From: Chlorobaculum thiosulfatiphilum | GTDB lineage: Bacteria; Bacteroidota; Chlorobiia; Chlorobiales; Chlorobiaceae | Direction of reading: 5' to 3' | NCBI RefSeq assembly: GCF_006265165.1 | Contig: NZ_VDCH01000016.1 | Coordinates: 1 to 55,550, forward strand | DNA: 55,550 bases | In this document: in pieces, positions 34,533-42,802 of the stretch | Position numbering within the stretch: the first letter of the stretch is position 1 | Layout of the letters: the number at the start of each line of letters is the position of its first letter | Program-made: the position numbers and the translations under genes | Notes under the pieces: generated by a model | Database searches by the model: none | The model's input: only the letters and a program-made list of their open reading frames with translations | What the model was told of the DNA's origin: nothing

Positions 34533-35324
34533 ATGAAACAATATGTTATGGCGGCAGCATTGCTGTGCTGCGCCGCTCCGGCTTACGCGGCCCATCCGCT
34601 CGTAACCGATGATACCGGCACCCAGGGCACTGGCGGCTGGCAGGTCGAATGCACGACCGGATTTTCCTCCAACAGTGAGACCGACGGCGGCATCACGATA
34701 AAAGAGCGTGAAAACGAAGCCGCAGTGGTGGTTTCCTTCGGCGTGGCGCAGAATATCGATCTGGTTGCGGGGTTGCCGTACCTGTGGTATCAGAATCAGG
34801 AAGGTCAGCTTGTTACCGCCGATGAAAGTGGTATCGGCGATATGACGGTCGAACTCAAGTGGCGGTTCTTCGAGAGCGAAAAGAGCGGCTTCAGCCTCGC
34901 CGTGAAACCCGGCATCTCCCTGCCGACCGGTGACGCCGACAAGGGGCTTGGCGTCGGGCGGGTGACGGGAGGCGCGGTGCTGATCGCCACGAAAGAGCTT
35001 GGGCCGCTGACGCTGCACGCCAACGCTGGCTACCATCGCAACGCTTACGAACTCGACGAGGATGCGGCGGCGTGTAACAAGCACGTCTGGAACGCATCCA
35101 TCGCGGGCGAATATGCGTTTTCGGAAAAGCTCAGGGCGGTGGCCGATATCGGCATTGAAACCGCCGAAGAGAAAGGATCGCGAACGCATCCCGCCTTCGT
35201 GGTGGGCGGGCTGATCTACAGCGTTGCCGAAAACTTCGATTTCGATCTTGGCATCAAGGGCGGCCTGAACGATGCCGAACCCGATACGGCTTTGCTGCTG
35301 GGCGTGGCCGCGCGATTCAACTAA
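34533..35324 (+). CDS. Outer-membrane beta-barrel protein before the cobalt importer
   Basis: A 263-residue protein with a signal peptide (residues 1-19, cleavage after AYA) whose mature part starts HPLVTDDTGTQGTGGWQVE. It consists of alternating amphipathic strands ending in a final aromatic-type strand (GVAARFN), as in MetA-like (PF13557-type) outer-membrane proteins. Position between the cobalamin riboswitch and cbiM, only 12 bases before cbiM, suggests a role in bringing cobalt across the outer membrane, which is inference. The mature N-terminal His and several acidic residues could bind metal. An in-frame GTG two codons upstream is an alternative start. Confidence 0.7.
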   Translation: MKQYVMAAALLCCAAPAYAAHPLVTDDTGTQGTGGWQVECTTGFSSNSETDGGITIKERENEAAVVVSFGVAQNIDLVAGLPYLWYQNQEGQLVTADESGIGDMTVELKWRFFESEKSGFSLAVKPGISLPTGDADKGLGVGRVTGGAVLIATKELGPLTLHANAGYHRNAYELDEDAAACNKHVWNASIAGEYAFSEKLRAVADIGIETAEEKGSRTHPAFVVGGLIYSVAENFDFDLGIKGGLNDAEPDTALLLGVAARFN

Positions 35325-35336
35325 AGGAGGATAACC

Positions 35337-36092
35337 ATGACCAATCTGAAATTCCGCTTTATCGCCGTGCCTTTGATGGCGGCCTTCATGCTGCTTTTCG
35401 GCAGTGGCGATGCATTTGCGATGCACATCATGGAGGGGTTCCTGCCCCCTTCGTGGAGTCTGTTCTGGACGGCGGTTTCGCTGCCCTTTTTCGTGCTCGG
35501 CTTCCGGTCGATGCGCAAGATCGTTGCCGACAATCCGCGCATGAAGTTGCTGCTCGCGATGGCGGGGGCGTTCGCGTTCGTGCTCTCGTCGCTCAAGATT
35601 CCCTCCGTGACCGGGAGCTGCTCGCACCCGACCGGCGTTGGCCTCGGGGCGATCATGTTCGGGCCGTCGGTGATGAGCGTGCTCGGGGCGATCGTGCTGC
35701 TTTTCCAGGCGCTGCTGCTTGCGCACGGCGGGCTGACCACGCTTGGCGCCAACCTCTTTTCGATGGGCATCGCCGGGCCGTTCGTGTCGTACGGCATCTA
35801 CAAACTCGCCGACGGCATGAAGGCTCCGCGTTCGATGGCGGTCTTTCTCGGCGCGGCGCTGGGCGATCTGGTGACCTATGTGGTTACGTCGCTGCAACTT
35901 GCCGCTGCGTTTCCTTCGGCGACCGGCGGGTTTGCCGCCGCCCTGTTCAAGTTTCTCGGCATCTTCGCCGTGACGCAGGTTCCGCTCGCCGTGAGCGAGG
36001 GCATCCTGACGGTGATGGTCTGGAACGCCATCCGCTCGTATGCCGGTGAAACCATGTTTGGCGGCGCAACGCTTTCCGGGGAGGTGAAGTGA
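35337..36092 (+). CDS. cbiM: Cobalt ECF transporter S component CbiM
   Basis: A 251-residue integral membrane protein that binds Co2+ in the CbiMNQO energy-coupling factor importer. It has a signal-like first helix (cleaved after AFA), so the mature protein starts [10 protein letters not shown], whose N-terminal Met-His provides the metal ligands known for CbiM/Nik[18 protein letters not shown] carries the second conserved histidine. Further helices follow to about residue 235. AAAGGAGG lies seven bases before the ATG. The stop overlaps the cbiN start (TGATG). The cluster is downstream of a cobalamin riboswitch. Confidence 0.95.
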   Translation: MTNLKFRFIAVPLMAAFMLLFGSGDAFAMHIMEGFLPPSWSLFWTAVSLPFFVLGFRSMRKIVADNPRMKLLLAMAGAFAFVLSSLKIPSVTGSCSHPTGVGLGAIMFGPSVMSVLGAIVLLFQALLLAHGGLTTLGANLFSMGIAGPFVSYGIYKLADGMKAPRSMAVFLGAALGDLVTYVVTSLQLAAAFPSATGGFAAALFKFLGIFAVTQVPLAVSEGILTVMVWNAIRSYAGETMFGGATLSGEVK

Positions 36093-36391
36093 TGAAACGG
36101 TCAATCCTGAAAAATCTCTTGCTCGCGGCGCTGGTGGTTGCGCTGGCGGTCGTGCCGCTGATGACGCTCAAACATGCCGAATTCGGCGGCGCTGATGGCC
36201 AGGCCGAGGAGGCGATCACGCAACTGCACCCCGAGTACAAGCCGTGGTTCGCGCCCTTCTGGGAGCCGCCGGGCGGCGAGGTCGCGAGCCTGCTCTTTGC
36301 GTTGCAGGCGGCGATTGGCGCGGGTGTGCTGGGCTATGGCCTCGGATTTCTGCGGGGCAAGGGCGAATCCGCCGACGCGGGGCAGGCGTGA
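36092..36391 (+). CDS. cbiN: Cobalt transporter accessory subunit CbiN
   Basis: A 99-residue protein with two membrane helices (about 9-26 and 66-88) and a short extracytoplasmic loop holding EFGGADGQAEEAI and PEYKPWFAPFWEPP, the CbiN pattern. CbiN helps load cobalt into CbiM. It overlaps cbiM by one base at the 5' end and cbiQ by one base at the 3' end, so the genes are translationally coupled. A GTG one codon upstream is an alternative start. Confidence 0.93.
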   Translation: MKRSILKNLLLAALVVALAVVPLMTLKHAEFGGADGQAEEAITQLHPEYKPWFAPFWEPPGGEVASLLFALQAAIGAGVLGYGLGFLRGKGESADAGQA

Positions 36392-37173
36392 TGACGCTCG
36401 ACGAACACGCCGCGCGATCCCGGTTGCGTGATGTCGCGCCGGGCTTCAAGCTGCTCTACGCGCTGCCGCCCATCGCGATGGCGCTGTGGGCGAACTCCGT
36501 GCCGTTCTCGCTGCTGGTGTTCGGCTTGATGGGCGCGTCGATCGTGCTGAAAGGGGGCGTTCGTCCCGCCGACTATCTTCGCTGGCTGCTGCTTCCGGCG
36601 GGATTTCTGGTGATCGGCACGGCGGCGGTGGCCGTCGATATGTCGGCGCATCCGGAGACGTTCGTCGTCTCAGCGCCGCTTGGCGGAGCAAATATCGGCG
36701 TCACCGCTACGGGAGTCGCGATGGCGGCGCATCTCTGCTTCAGGGCGCTCGCCTCGGTTTCGTGCCTCTACTTCGTCGCCTTCACGACGCCGGTCGCCGA
36801 TCTCGGGCGCTCGATGGCGGCGGTGGGGGTTCCGGCGCTCTTCATCGAGATGACGCTGCTCGTCTATCGCTTCGTGTTTCTGCTCTTCGGGACGGCTTCG
36901 GAGATCGCCACCGCGCAGCGCTCGCGGCTCGGCTACGCGGGCACGGCGGCCTCGTTCCGTTCCCTTGCCTCGCTCGCCTCGAATCTTTTCGTGTTTTCGG
37001 CCCGGCGCTCGGAGGAGCTGTACGTGGCGATGGAGTGCCGGGGCTACGACGGCGCGATCCGCGTGCTGGCTCCGTCAAGCGGAGCACGGCAGCCGTCGCT
37101 TGCGGGCATCGCGCTGGTCGAGGCGGCGTTGCTTTGCGTTGCCATCGCCGCGCACTCCGGGAGATTTTTCTGA
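36391..37173 (+). CDS. cbiQ: Cobalt ECF transporter T component CbiQ
   Basis: A 260-residue membrane protein that couples the ATPase to CbiM. It has five or so hydrophobic segments, and the coupling helix motifs with Ala-Arg-Gly pattern appear as [11 protein letters not shown] near 173 and [14 protein letters not shown] near 210. The start is the ATG at the TGATG overlap with cbiN; a longer open frame upstream overlaps cbiN out of frame and is rejected. Its stop overlaps cbiO by one base. Confidence 0.93.
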   Translation: MTLDEHAARSRLRDVAPGFKLLYALPPIAMALWANSVPFSLLVFGLMGASIVLKGGVRPADYLRWLLLPAGFLVIGTAAVAVDMSAHPETFVVSAPLGGANIGVTATGVAMAAHLCFRALASVSCLYFVAFTTPVADLGRSMAAVGVPALFIEMTLLVYRFVFLLFGTASEIATAQRSRLGYAGTAASFRSLASLASNLFVFSARRSEELYVAMECRGYDGAIRVLAPSSGARQPSLAGIALVEAALLCVAIAAHSGRFF

Positions 37174-38039
37174 TGGCGTCACCGGATATTCTCCGAACCG
37201 AGGCGCTCCGGTGCGTCTGGCCGGACGGCACGGTGGCGCTCGACGGCGTCGATCTTTCGATCCGCGCGGGGGAGGTGACGGCGCTGCTCGGCGGCAACGG
37301 CGCGGGCAAGTCCTCGCTGCTTCTCAGCTTCAACGGCATCCTGAAGCCGCGTTCGGGCCGGGTGCTTTTCGGCGAGGAGCCGCTCGACTACTCCGCGAAG
37401 GGGTTGAAAGCGCTGCGCCAGAAGGTCGGCATCGTGTTCCAGAACCCCGACGCGCAGCTCTTCGCGTCGAGCGTTTACGAGGACATCTCCTTCGGCCTCT
37501 GCAATCTCGGCCTGCCGGAGCCGGAGACGCGGCGGCGGATCGACGCGGCGATGGAGCTGGTCGGCGTCGCGGAACTGGCTCGCAAGCCGGTGCACCCCCT
37601 GAGCTTCGGGCAGAAGAAGCGGGTGGCGCTGGCCGGAGTGCTGGCGATGGAGCCGTCGGTGCTCCTGCTCGACGAGCCGACCGCCGGACTCGATCCGCAA
37701 GGCGCGGACGGCATCATGCGCTTCATCCGCGAACTGCAACGCTCCTCCGGCATGACGGTGGTGGTGGCCACGCACGACATCGAGATGGTGCCGCTCTTCT
37801 GCGACCGGGCCTGCGTGATGGATCGCGGGCAGGTGCTCTTCGAGGGTGAAGTCACCTCGATGTTCGAGCACCGCGATCTCCTCCGTCAGGCCGGGCTTCG
37901 CCTGCCACGCATTGCGCATCTGCTGGAGATTCTTTCCACGAAGGACGGCTTCGATCTGCCCGGCACGGCAATGACGATCAGCGGGGCCAGAAAAATTTTA
38001 AAGTTGATGAAAGAGGAGCAAGAGATCAATGGAAAATAG
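37173..38039 (+). CDS. cbiO: Cobalt ECF transporter ATPase CbiO
   Basis: A 288-residue ABC ATPase powering the cobalt importer. Walker A is GGNGAGKSS near residue 40, the Q-loop is [18 protein letters not shown] near 90, the signature [17 protein letters not shown] near 143 and Walker [12 protein letters not shown]. The SFGQ form of the signature and the NPDxQLF Q-loop are typical of ECF transporter ATPases. It starts in a TGATG overlap with cbiQ. Its last 11 bases overlap a micro-ORF in another frame. Confidence 0.95.
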   Translation: MASPDILRTEALRCVWPDGTVALDGVDLSIRAGEVTALLGGNGAGKSSLLLSFNGILKPRSGRVLFGEEPLDYSAKGLKALRQKVGIVFQNPDAQLFASSVYEDISFGLCNLGLPEPETRRRIDAAMELVGVAELARKPVHPLSFGQKKRVALAGVLAMEPSVLLLDEPTAGLDPQGADGIMRFIRELQRSSGMTVVVATHDIEMVPLFCDRACVMDRGQVLFEGEVTSMFEHRDLLRQAGLRLPRIAHLLEILSTKDGFDLPGTAMTISGARKILKLMKEEQEINGK

Positions 38040-38223
38040 TGGCAGGGTCTGGCTGGTCGCGGCCACGCTCGGCACGATTGTCGAACAGCTCCGCGAGCGC
38101 GAACTGCCGTTGCCGGTGGTGTTCATCATCGGCGAACACGCCGTGCCGGAGGAGGTGGCGAGCAAGAAAAAAGATCAGACGGATCAGACTGATCTGGGAA
38201 AATCACAGCTTCAACCAGCATGA
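38029..38223 (+). CDS. Micro-ORF resembling the C-terminal tail of a uroporphyrinogen-III methyltransferase
   Basis: A 64-residue frame with AAGAGGAGC upstream of its ATG. Residues 6-42 ([19 protein letters not shown], then [13 protein letters not shown]) match the last strand-helix-strand of SUMT/CobA-type methylases, which ends in a IVGEVV-like motif. The SAM-binding and catalytic parts are absent, so it cannot be an active methylase. The tail from residue 46 is polar ([13 protein letters not shown]) and encoded by a GATCAGACGGATCAGACTGATC repeat. It overlaps cbiO and cbiK, which keeps it in the operon. It may be a relic of a methylase gene or a retained linker peptide. Confidence 0.5.
   Translation: MENSGRVWLVAATLGTIVEQLRERELPLPVVFIIGEHAVPEEVASKKKDQTDQTDLGKSQLQPA
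38167..38198. repeat. GATCAGACGGATCAGACTGATC short repeat
   Basis: A low-complexity string built of GATCAGAC units inside the micro-ORF. A close relative, GGATGGATCAGACTGATC, lies at about 930-948, and GGCGGATCAGTCT at about 19363. It is probably an intergenic repeat type that has entered the coding frame. Confidence 0.45.
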
Positions 38224-39143
38224 GCAAACACAAAAAGCGTTCGCAGATCAACAAGAAGGCGATTTTGCTCGCCCATTTTGGCACCACGTATCCGTCGGCG
38301 CTGCCGTCGCTGGAGAACATCCGGCGGCAGGTGCGGGCGCAGTTGCCCGGTATCGAGGTGCGACACTGCTTCACCTCGAACATGGTACGCAACATCTGGT
38401 CGGCGCGGCGTCGCGATCCCCGGAAGTGGCTCGACGAGGGGGTCTCCGAGGAGTTTCTGAACGTGCAGGGCTTCCTCGGCGCGATCGGCAACCTGCAGGA
38501 CGGCAACTACCGGACGATCATCGTTCAGCCGACCCACATGTATCATGGCGAGCAGTTCGAGGACTTGAAATCCTACGTCTCGGCGCTCCAGTCGATCCGC
38601 ACCATCAAGCGGGTCTGGTCGCCCTTCGAGAAGGTGGTGCTGTCGCGCCCGGCGCTCGGCACCTGTGGCGTGGAGCACGACTACGCCGAGGACATCGAGG
38701 AGGTGGCCGCGCTGTTCGATGATGACGTCGAACGCGCCCGCCAGCTCGACGCGGCGCTGGTCTATGTGGCGCACGGCAACGACTTTTTCTCGTCGGGCGC
38801 GTTTCACGAAACCGGTGACGTGATGCGCAGCCGCTATCCGGGCGCGGAAATTCACATCGGCATGGTCGAGGGGCGGCCCGGCGTCGAACAGATCGTCGCC
38901 GAGGTGACGGGCAATGGGCGGAAAGCGGTGCTGCTGCGCCCGTTCATGATTACGGCGGGCGACCACGCGCACAACGACATTGCCGACGACGACCCCGGCT
39001 CGTGGAAGGGCGCGTTCGAGGCCGCCGGATGCCGGGTCGAGACCCGCATGGAGGGCCTCGGTTCGGACGACCGCTTCGCCTCGATTTTTGCCAGGCGGAT
39101 TCTCGAAACCGCTGAAGACCACGGTATTGAGCTGTTATCGTGA
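38220..39143 (+). CDS. cbiK: Sirohydrochlorin cobaltochelatase (CbiK)
   Basis: A 307-residue class-II chelatase that inserts Co2+ into sirohydrochlorin at the start of the anaerobic cobalamin route. Motifs are ILLAHFGTTYP near residue 15, TIIVQPTHMYHGEQFE near 95, VYVAHGNDFFSSG near 180 with one metal-binding His, and MITAGDHAHNDIADDDPGSW near 243 with the catalytic His pair. There is no signal peptide, so it is cytoplasmic. It overlaps the preceding micro-ORF by four bases (ATGA). Confidence 0.95.
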   Translation: MSKHKKRSQINKKAILLAHFGTTYPSALPSLENIRRQVRAQLPGIEVRHCFTSNMVRNIWSARRRDPRKWLDEGVSEEFLNVQGFLGAIGNLQDGNYRTIIVQPTHMYHGEQFEDLKSYVSALQSIRTIKRVWSPFEKVVLSRPALGTCGVEHDYAEDIEEVAALFDDDVERARQLDAALVYVAHGNDFFSSGAFHETGDVMRSRYPGAEIHIGMVEGRPGVEQIVAEVTGNGRKAVLLRPFMITAGDHAHNDIADDDPGSWKGAFEAAGCRVETRMEGLGSDDRFASIFARRILETAEDHGIELLS

Positions 39144-39177
39144 TGGGTGGGGAGGGGGCTGTTGTTTTGATTCTTTT

Positions 39178-39204
39178 GTAGGGGCAGACCTGTGTGTCTG
39201 CCCT
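39178..39204. repeat. Palindromic repeat GTAGGGGCAGAC...GTCTGCCC, copy B
   Basis: Identical over 27 bases to copy A at 30789-30815, in the intergenic gap between cbiK and cbiL. Confidence 0.9.
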
Positions 39205-39274
39205 GAGCTGAATTCACTCAGCATTCATCTTTTATTGCTTTGGCGACAAGAGAAGCCTGATACCACAATAAGAA

Positions 39275-39345
39275 GAAATTGGGCTAAAGCCCTTGTTTAT
39301 TTGGCACTATCCATAAACCCCGGACTAAAGTCCGGAGCAATTGTT
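39275..39345 (+). repeat. Paired-hairpin repeat GGGCTAAAGCCC...CGGACTAAAGTCCG
   Basis: Two small palindromes, GGGCTAAAGCCC (39281-39292) and CCCGGACTAAAGTCCGG (39318-39334), separated by about 25 AT-rich bases, then CAATTGTT. The same two-hairpin unit occurs at 53090-53160 and inverted at 53229-53286. Confidence 0.85.
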
Positions 39346-39448
39346 GAAGAGTTTTCATTATCGAAGTAATAAAAAATGAACCTCCGAGAAGATGCCGAGC
39401 AGGCGCTCGGCGTTCCCAGGGAAACAAGACACTGTTACTGACTTTTAC

Positions 39449-40198
39449 ATGCAACCAATGAACAAACAAGGCTCTCTCATCAGCGTTTCGCTTGGGCCGG
39501 GTGATCCCGGGCTTATCACCGTCAGGGCGCTGGAACAGCTTCGCGAGGCGGATGCGATCTACTATCCCGGCACGGTCAGCGCTTCGGGCGCGGTGACGAG
39601 CGTGGCGCTCGATATTCTCGATGCGTACGATCTCGATCCGTCGAAGCTCCGGGGGATGCTGGTGCCGATGTCGCGTTCGCGCGGGGCTGCCGAGGCGAGT
39701 TATGCGGTCAACTACGCCGCGATGGCGGAGGATGTCCGGGCGGGCCGCCGCGTGGCGGTGGTGAGCGTCGGCGACGGGGGCTTTTACAGCACCGCATCGG
39801 CGATTATCGAACGCGCCCGGCAGGATGGTCTCGACTGCTCGATGACGCCGGGCATTCCGGCCTTCATCGCCGCCGGGTCGGTTGCCGGAATGCCGCTCGC
39901 GTTGCAAAGCGACAGCGTGCTCGTGCTAGCGCAGATCGACGAGATCGGCGAACTCGAACGCGCGCTCGCCAGCCATAGCACCGTGGTGGCGATGAAGCTC
40001 TCGACGGTCAGAGATGAGCTGGTCGGCTTCCTCGAACGCTACGGCAAGCCCTTCCTTTACGCTGAAAAAGTGGGCATGGCGGGCGAGTTCATCACGATGG
40101 AGATCGACGCCTTGCGGGATCGCGCCATCCCCTATTTTTCGCTGCTGGTTTGCTCACCGCATTGTCGGCACTCAACCCTTTCGCCATTTACGTCATGA
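39449..40198 (+). CDS. cbiL: (Cobalt-)precorrin-2 C20-methyltransferase
   Basis: A 249-residue tetrapyrrole methylase that transfers a methyl group from SAM to C20 of (cobalt-)precorrin-2. Family motifs are SVSLGPGDPGLITVRALE at the N-terminus (SAM loop), IYYPGTVS, VVSVGDGGFYSTAS near 105 and MTPGIPAFIAAGSVAGMPL near 138. The C20-enzyme assignment rests on LxPGDP...TVRA plus IYYPG. Starts at 39449 or 39458 are both possible, and the longer frame from 39392 runs into repeat DNA. It overlaps the next gene in an ATGA arrangement. Confidence 0.88.
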   Translation: MQPMNKQGSLISVSLGPGDPGLITVRALEQLREADAIYYPGTVSASGAVTSVALDILDAYDLDPSKLRGMLVPMSRSRGAAEASYAVNYAAMAEDVRAGRRVAVVSVGDGGFYSTASAIIERARQDGLDCSMTPGIPAFIAAGSVAGMPLALQSDSVLVLAQIDEIGELERALASHSTVVAMKLSTVRDELVGFLERYGKPFLYAEKVGMAGEFITMEIDALRDRAIPYFSLLVCSPHCRHSTLSPFTS

Positions 40199-41601
40199 AC
40201 GGCAAAATTACCGTCGCGGGCCTCGGCCCCGGAAGCGACTCGATGATGACCCCGCAGGTGCTCGATGCGATCCGTAGCGCCGATGCGGTGGTCGGCTACA
40301 CCGGCTATCTCAAAAGCATCGGGCACCTGATTCCGGACTCCGTCCAGACCGTCGCCACCGGCATGACCGGGGAGATGCGGCGGGCCGAACAGGCGTTCGC
40401 GCTGGCCTCCGAAGGGCGGCGGGTCGTGGTGGTCAGTTCGGGCGACGCAGGCATCTACGGCATGGCACCGCTGATTCTCGAACTGCACGCGAGCGGGCGC
40501 TGGCCGGATGTCGCGGTCGAGGTGCTGGCGGGCATCAGCGCGTTTCAGGCCGCCGCCGCGCGGCTCGGCGCTCCGGTGAGCCACGACTTCTGCGCCATTT
40601 CGCTCTCCGATTTGATGACGCCGTGGGAGGTGATCGAAAAGCGGATCGAGGCGGCGGCTTCGGCGGACTTCGTGACGGCGGTTTACAATCCGCGCAGTCG
40701 CGACCGCTACTGGCAGATTCATCGCTTCAAAGAGCTGTTCCTGCGCCACCGCTCGCCTTCGACGCCGGTCGGGATCGTCCGCAACGTGACGCGCAGCGAC
40801 GAGTCGGTGGTGCTGACGACGCTCGGCGAGTTCGATCCCGACTCGCTCGACATGTTCACCGTGATGCTGGTGGGCAACTCGACCACCTTCTTTTCGGATG
40901 AACGGATGATGACGCCGAGGGGCTACTTCAGCCGGGAAAAGGATGACACGAAACCGGTCGGCCAGTCGATCATGAGCGGCAGCTTCCGCACCATCGCCGG
41001 GCTGATGAAGCCGGACGGTCGCCCGAACGATGAGCGCTGGGCGGTCATGCACACGATCCACACCACCGCCGATTTCGAGATGCAGGAGCTGTTCCACGCC
41101 TCGTCCGGCGCGATCCGGCGGTGGCACGAGGCGCTGACCGGCGGCGGCGCGACGATTGTCACCGACGTGACGATGGTGCAGTCGGGCCTGCGCAAGGCGG
41201 CGCTGGAGCGCTACGGCGTGACGGTGCGCTGCTACCTGCACGACGAGCGCGTGGCCGGGCTGGCCAGAAGCGCGGGCATCACGCGCAGCCAGGCGGGGAT
41301 GCGGCTCGCCGCCGGGGAGCATCCCGACGCCCTTTTCGTCGTCGGCAACGCCCCGACGGCGCTCCTGGAGCTGGCGTCGCTGTTGCATCGCGGCGGCTTC
41401 GCGCCGATGGGGGTGATCGGCGCGCCAGTCGGCTTCGTGAACGTGGTCGAGTCGAAGCACCGGCTCAAGGCGGCGGCGGGCGCGACGCCGATTGCCCTCA
41501 TCGAGGGGCGCAAGGGGGGCAGCGCCATCGCGGCCACCATCGTCAACGCAGCCTTCAGCCTCGACGAGGCGGAGGCGATGAATCCGGGGTGCCATGTCTG
41601 A
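40195..41601 (+). CDS. cbiHC: CbiH-CbiC fusion: precorrin-3B C17-methyltransferase and precorrin-8X methylmutase
   Basis: A 468-residue bifunctional enzyme. Residues 1-245 are a tetrapyrrole methylase of the CobJ/CbiH type, with VAGLGPGS (7-14), VVGYTGYLKSI (32-42), SSGDAGIYGMAPL (81-93) and TAVYNPRSRDRYWQ (161-174); it methylates C17 with ring contraction. Residues 258-468 are CobH/CbiC, which moves the C11 methyl to C12 to give cobyrinic acid; VMHTIHTTADFEMQELF (284-300) carries its conserved histidine and RKAALERYGV follows. Separate CobJ and CobH are usual elsewhere. The ATG overlaps the cbiL stop. Confidence 0.92.
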   Translation: MNGKITVAGLGPGSDSMMTPQVLDAIRSADAVVGYTGYLKSIGHLIPDSVQTVATGMTGEMRRAEQAFALASEGRRVVVVSSGDAGIYGMAPLILELHASGRWPDVAVEVLAGISAFQAAAARLGAPVSHDFCAISLSDLMTPWEVIEKRIEAAASADFVTAVYNPRSRDRYWQIHRFKELFLRHRSPSTPVGIVRNVTRSDESVVLTTLGEFDPDSLDMFTVMLVGNSTTFFSDERMMTPRGYFSREKDDTKPVGQSIMSGSFRTIAGLMKPDGRPNDERWAVMHTIHTTADFEMQELFHASSGAIRRWHEALTGGGATIVTDVTMVQSGLRKAALERYGVTVRCYLHDERVAGLARSAGITRSQAGMRLAAGEHPDALFVVGNAPTALLELASLLHRGGFAPMGVIGAPVGFVNVVESKHRLKAAAGATPIALIEGRKGGSAIAATIVNAAFSLDEAEAMNPGCHV

Positions 41602-42799
41602 GCAGTTCACGCTCGTCGGCCTCAGCGACAGCGCGGAGCCGCATCTCGATCCCGCCGCCATCGAAGCGATTCGCGCGGCCCGAATCTTCGCGGGCGGGGA
41701 GCGCCATCGCGAAATCGTCAGCGCGTTGCTGCCGTCCGGTTCCCGCTGGATCACCATCGCACCGCCGATCGACGAGGCGCTGTCGCAACTTGCCGGGGCG
41801 GACGATCCGGTGGTGGTGTTCGCTTCGGGCGATCCCTTTTTCTACGGCTTTGGCGCAACCTTGCGGAAGCGCTTTCCCGGCGCCTCGATCCAAAGCTTTC
41901 CGTCGTTCCACTCGCTCCAGATGCTCGCGCAGCGTTGCCTGATGCCGTACCAGTCGATGCGCCACGCCTCGCTCACCGGGCGAAGCTGGGAGGAGCTGGA
42001 TTGCGCCCTGATCGCAGGCGAGCGGCTCATCGGCGTCTTGACCGACACCCGCAAAACCCCGCCGGAGGTAGTGCGTCGGCTGCTCGATTTTGGCTATTCT
42101 GGCTACCGCATGGTGGTCGGCGAATCGCTTGGCGGCCAGAGCGAGCGGGTAACGCGCTGCACGCTCGATGAGGCTGCCGGGATGGAATTTGGCAGACTGA
42201 ACTGCCTCATTCTCGAAGCCACCGAGCTGCCGAAGCGCTGGTTCGGCATTCCCGAAAATCTTTTCGACGGCCTGCCGGGACGGCCCAACATGATTACCAA
42301 AATGCCGTTCCGCCTGGCGGCCCTCGCCGCGCTGGAGCTGGGCCGGGCGCGAACCTTCTGGGACGTGGGCTTCTGCACCGGTTCGGTCGCCATCGAAGCG
42401 CGGCTCCGGTTTCCGGGCCTCGCGGTGACCGCCTTCGAGAAGCGTCCGGAGTGCGACGCCCTGCTGGAGAAGAACGCCCGTCGCTTCGGAGCGCCCGGCA
42501 TCGCGAAGGTGATGGGCGACTTTCTCGAACAGGATCACTGCGCGTTGTGTGGTAGCGACGGCGTCGATGCGGTCTTCATCGGCGGCCACGGCGACCGGCT
42601 CGACGAGGTGTTCGATGTTGTCGCGAGCCATCTCGCTCCCGGAGGCCGGGTGGTCATGAACGCCGTCCGCGAAACGAGCGCCGAAGCCTTCGCCGCCCGC
42701 GCCGTCCGCCACGGCATGGAACTCGCCGAGCCGCTCAAGCTGGCCGTTGGCGAGCACAATCCGGTGACGGTCATGAAGGCGGTGAAACTAAACCCATAA
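41594..42799 (+). CDS. cbiET: CbiE-CbiT fusion (CobL): precorrin-6Y C5,15-methyltransferase, decarboxylating
   Basis: A 401-residue bifunctional methylase equal in domain order to CobL. Residues 1-205 (CbiE) carry the methylase fold with FASGDPFFYGFGATL and FPSFHSLQMLAQR; residues 215-401 (CbiT) form a class I SAM methyltransferase with MITKMPFRLAALAAL, then WDVGFCTGSVAIEA as the SAM loop. Together they methylate C5 and C15 and remove the acetate carboxylate at C12. The start overlaps the end of cbiHC by eight bases, and cbiGF begins three bases after its stop. Confidence 0.93.
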   Translation: MSEQFTLVGLSDSAEPHLDPAAIEAIRAARIFAGGERHREIVSALLPSGSRWITIAPPIDEALSQLAGADDPVVVFASGDPFFYGFGATLRKRFPGASIQSFPSFHSLQMLAQRCLMPYQSMRHASLTGRSWEELDCALIAGERLIGVLTDTRKTPPEVVRRLLDFGYSGYRMVVGESLGGQSERVTRCTLDEAAGMEFGRLNCLILEATELPKRWFGIPENLFDGLPGRPNMITKMPFRLAALAALELGRARTFWDVGFCTGSVAIEARLRFPGLAVTAFEKRPECDALLEKNARRFGAPGIAKVMGDFLEQDHCALCGSDGVDAVFIGGHGDRLDEVFDVVASHLAPGGRVVMNAVRETSAEAFAARAVRHGMELAEPLKLAVGEHNPVTVMKAVKLNP

Positions 42800-42802
42800 C
42801 CC

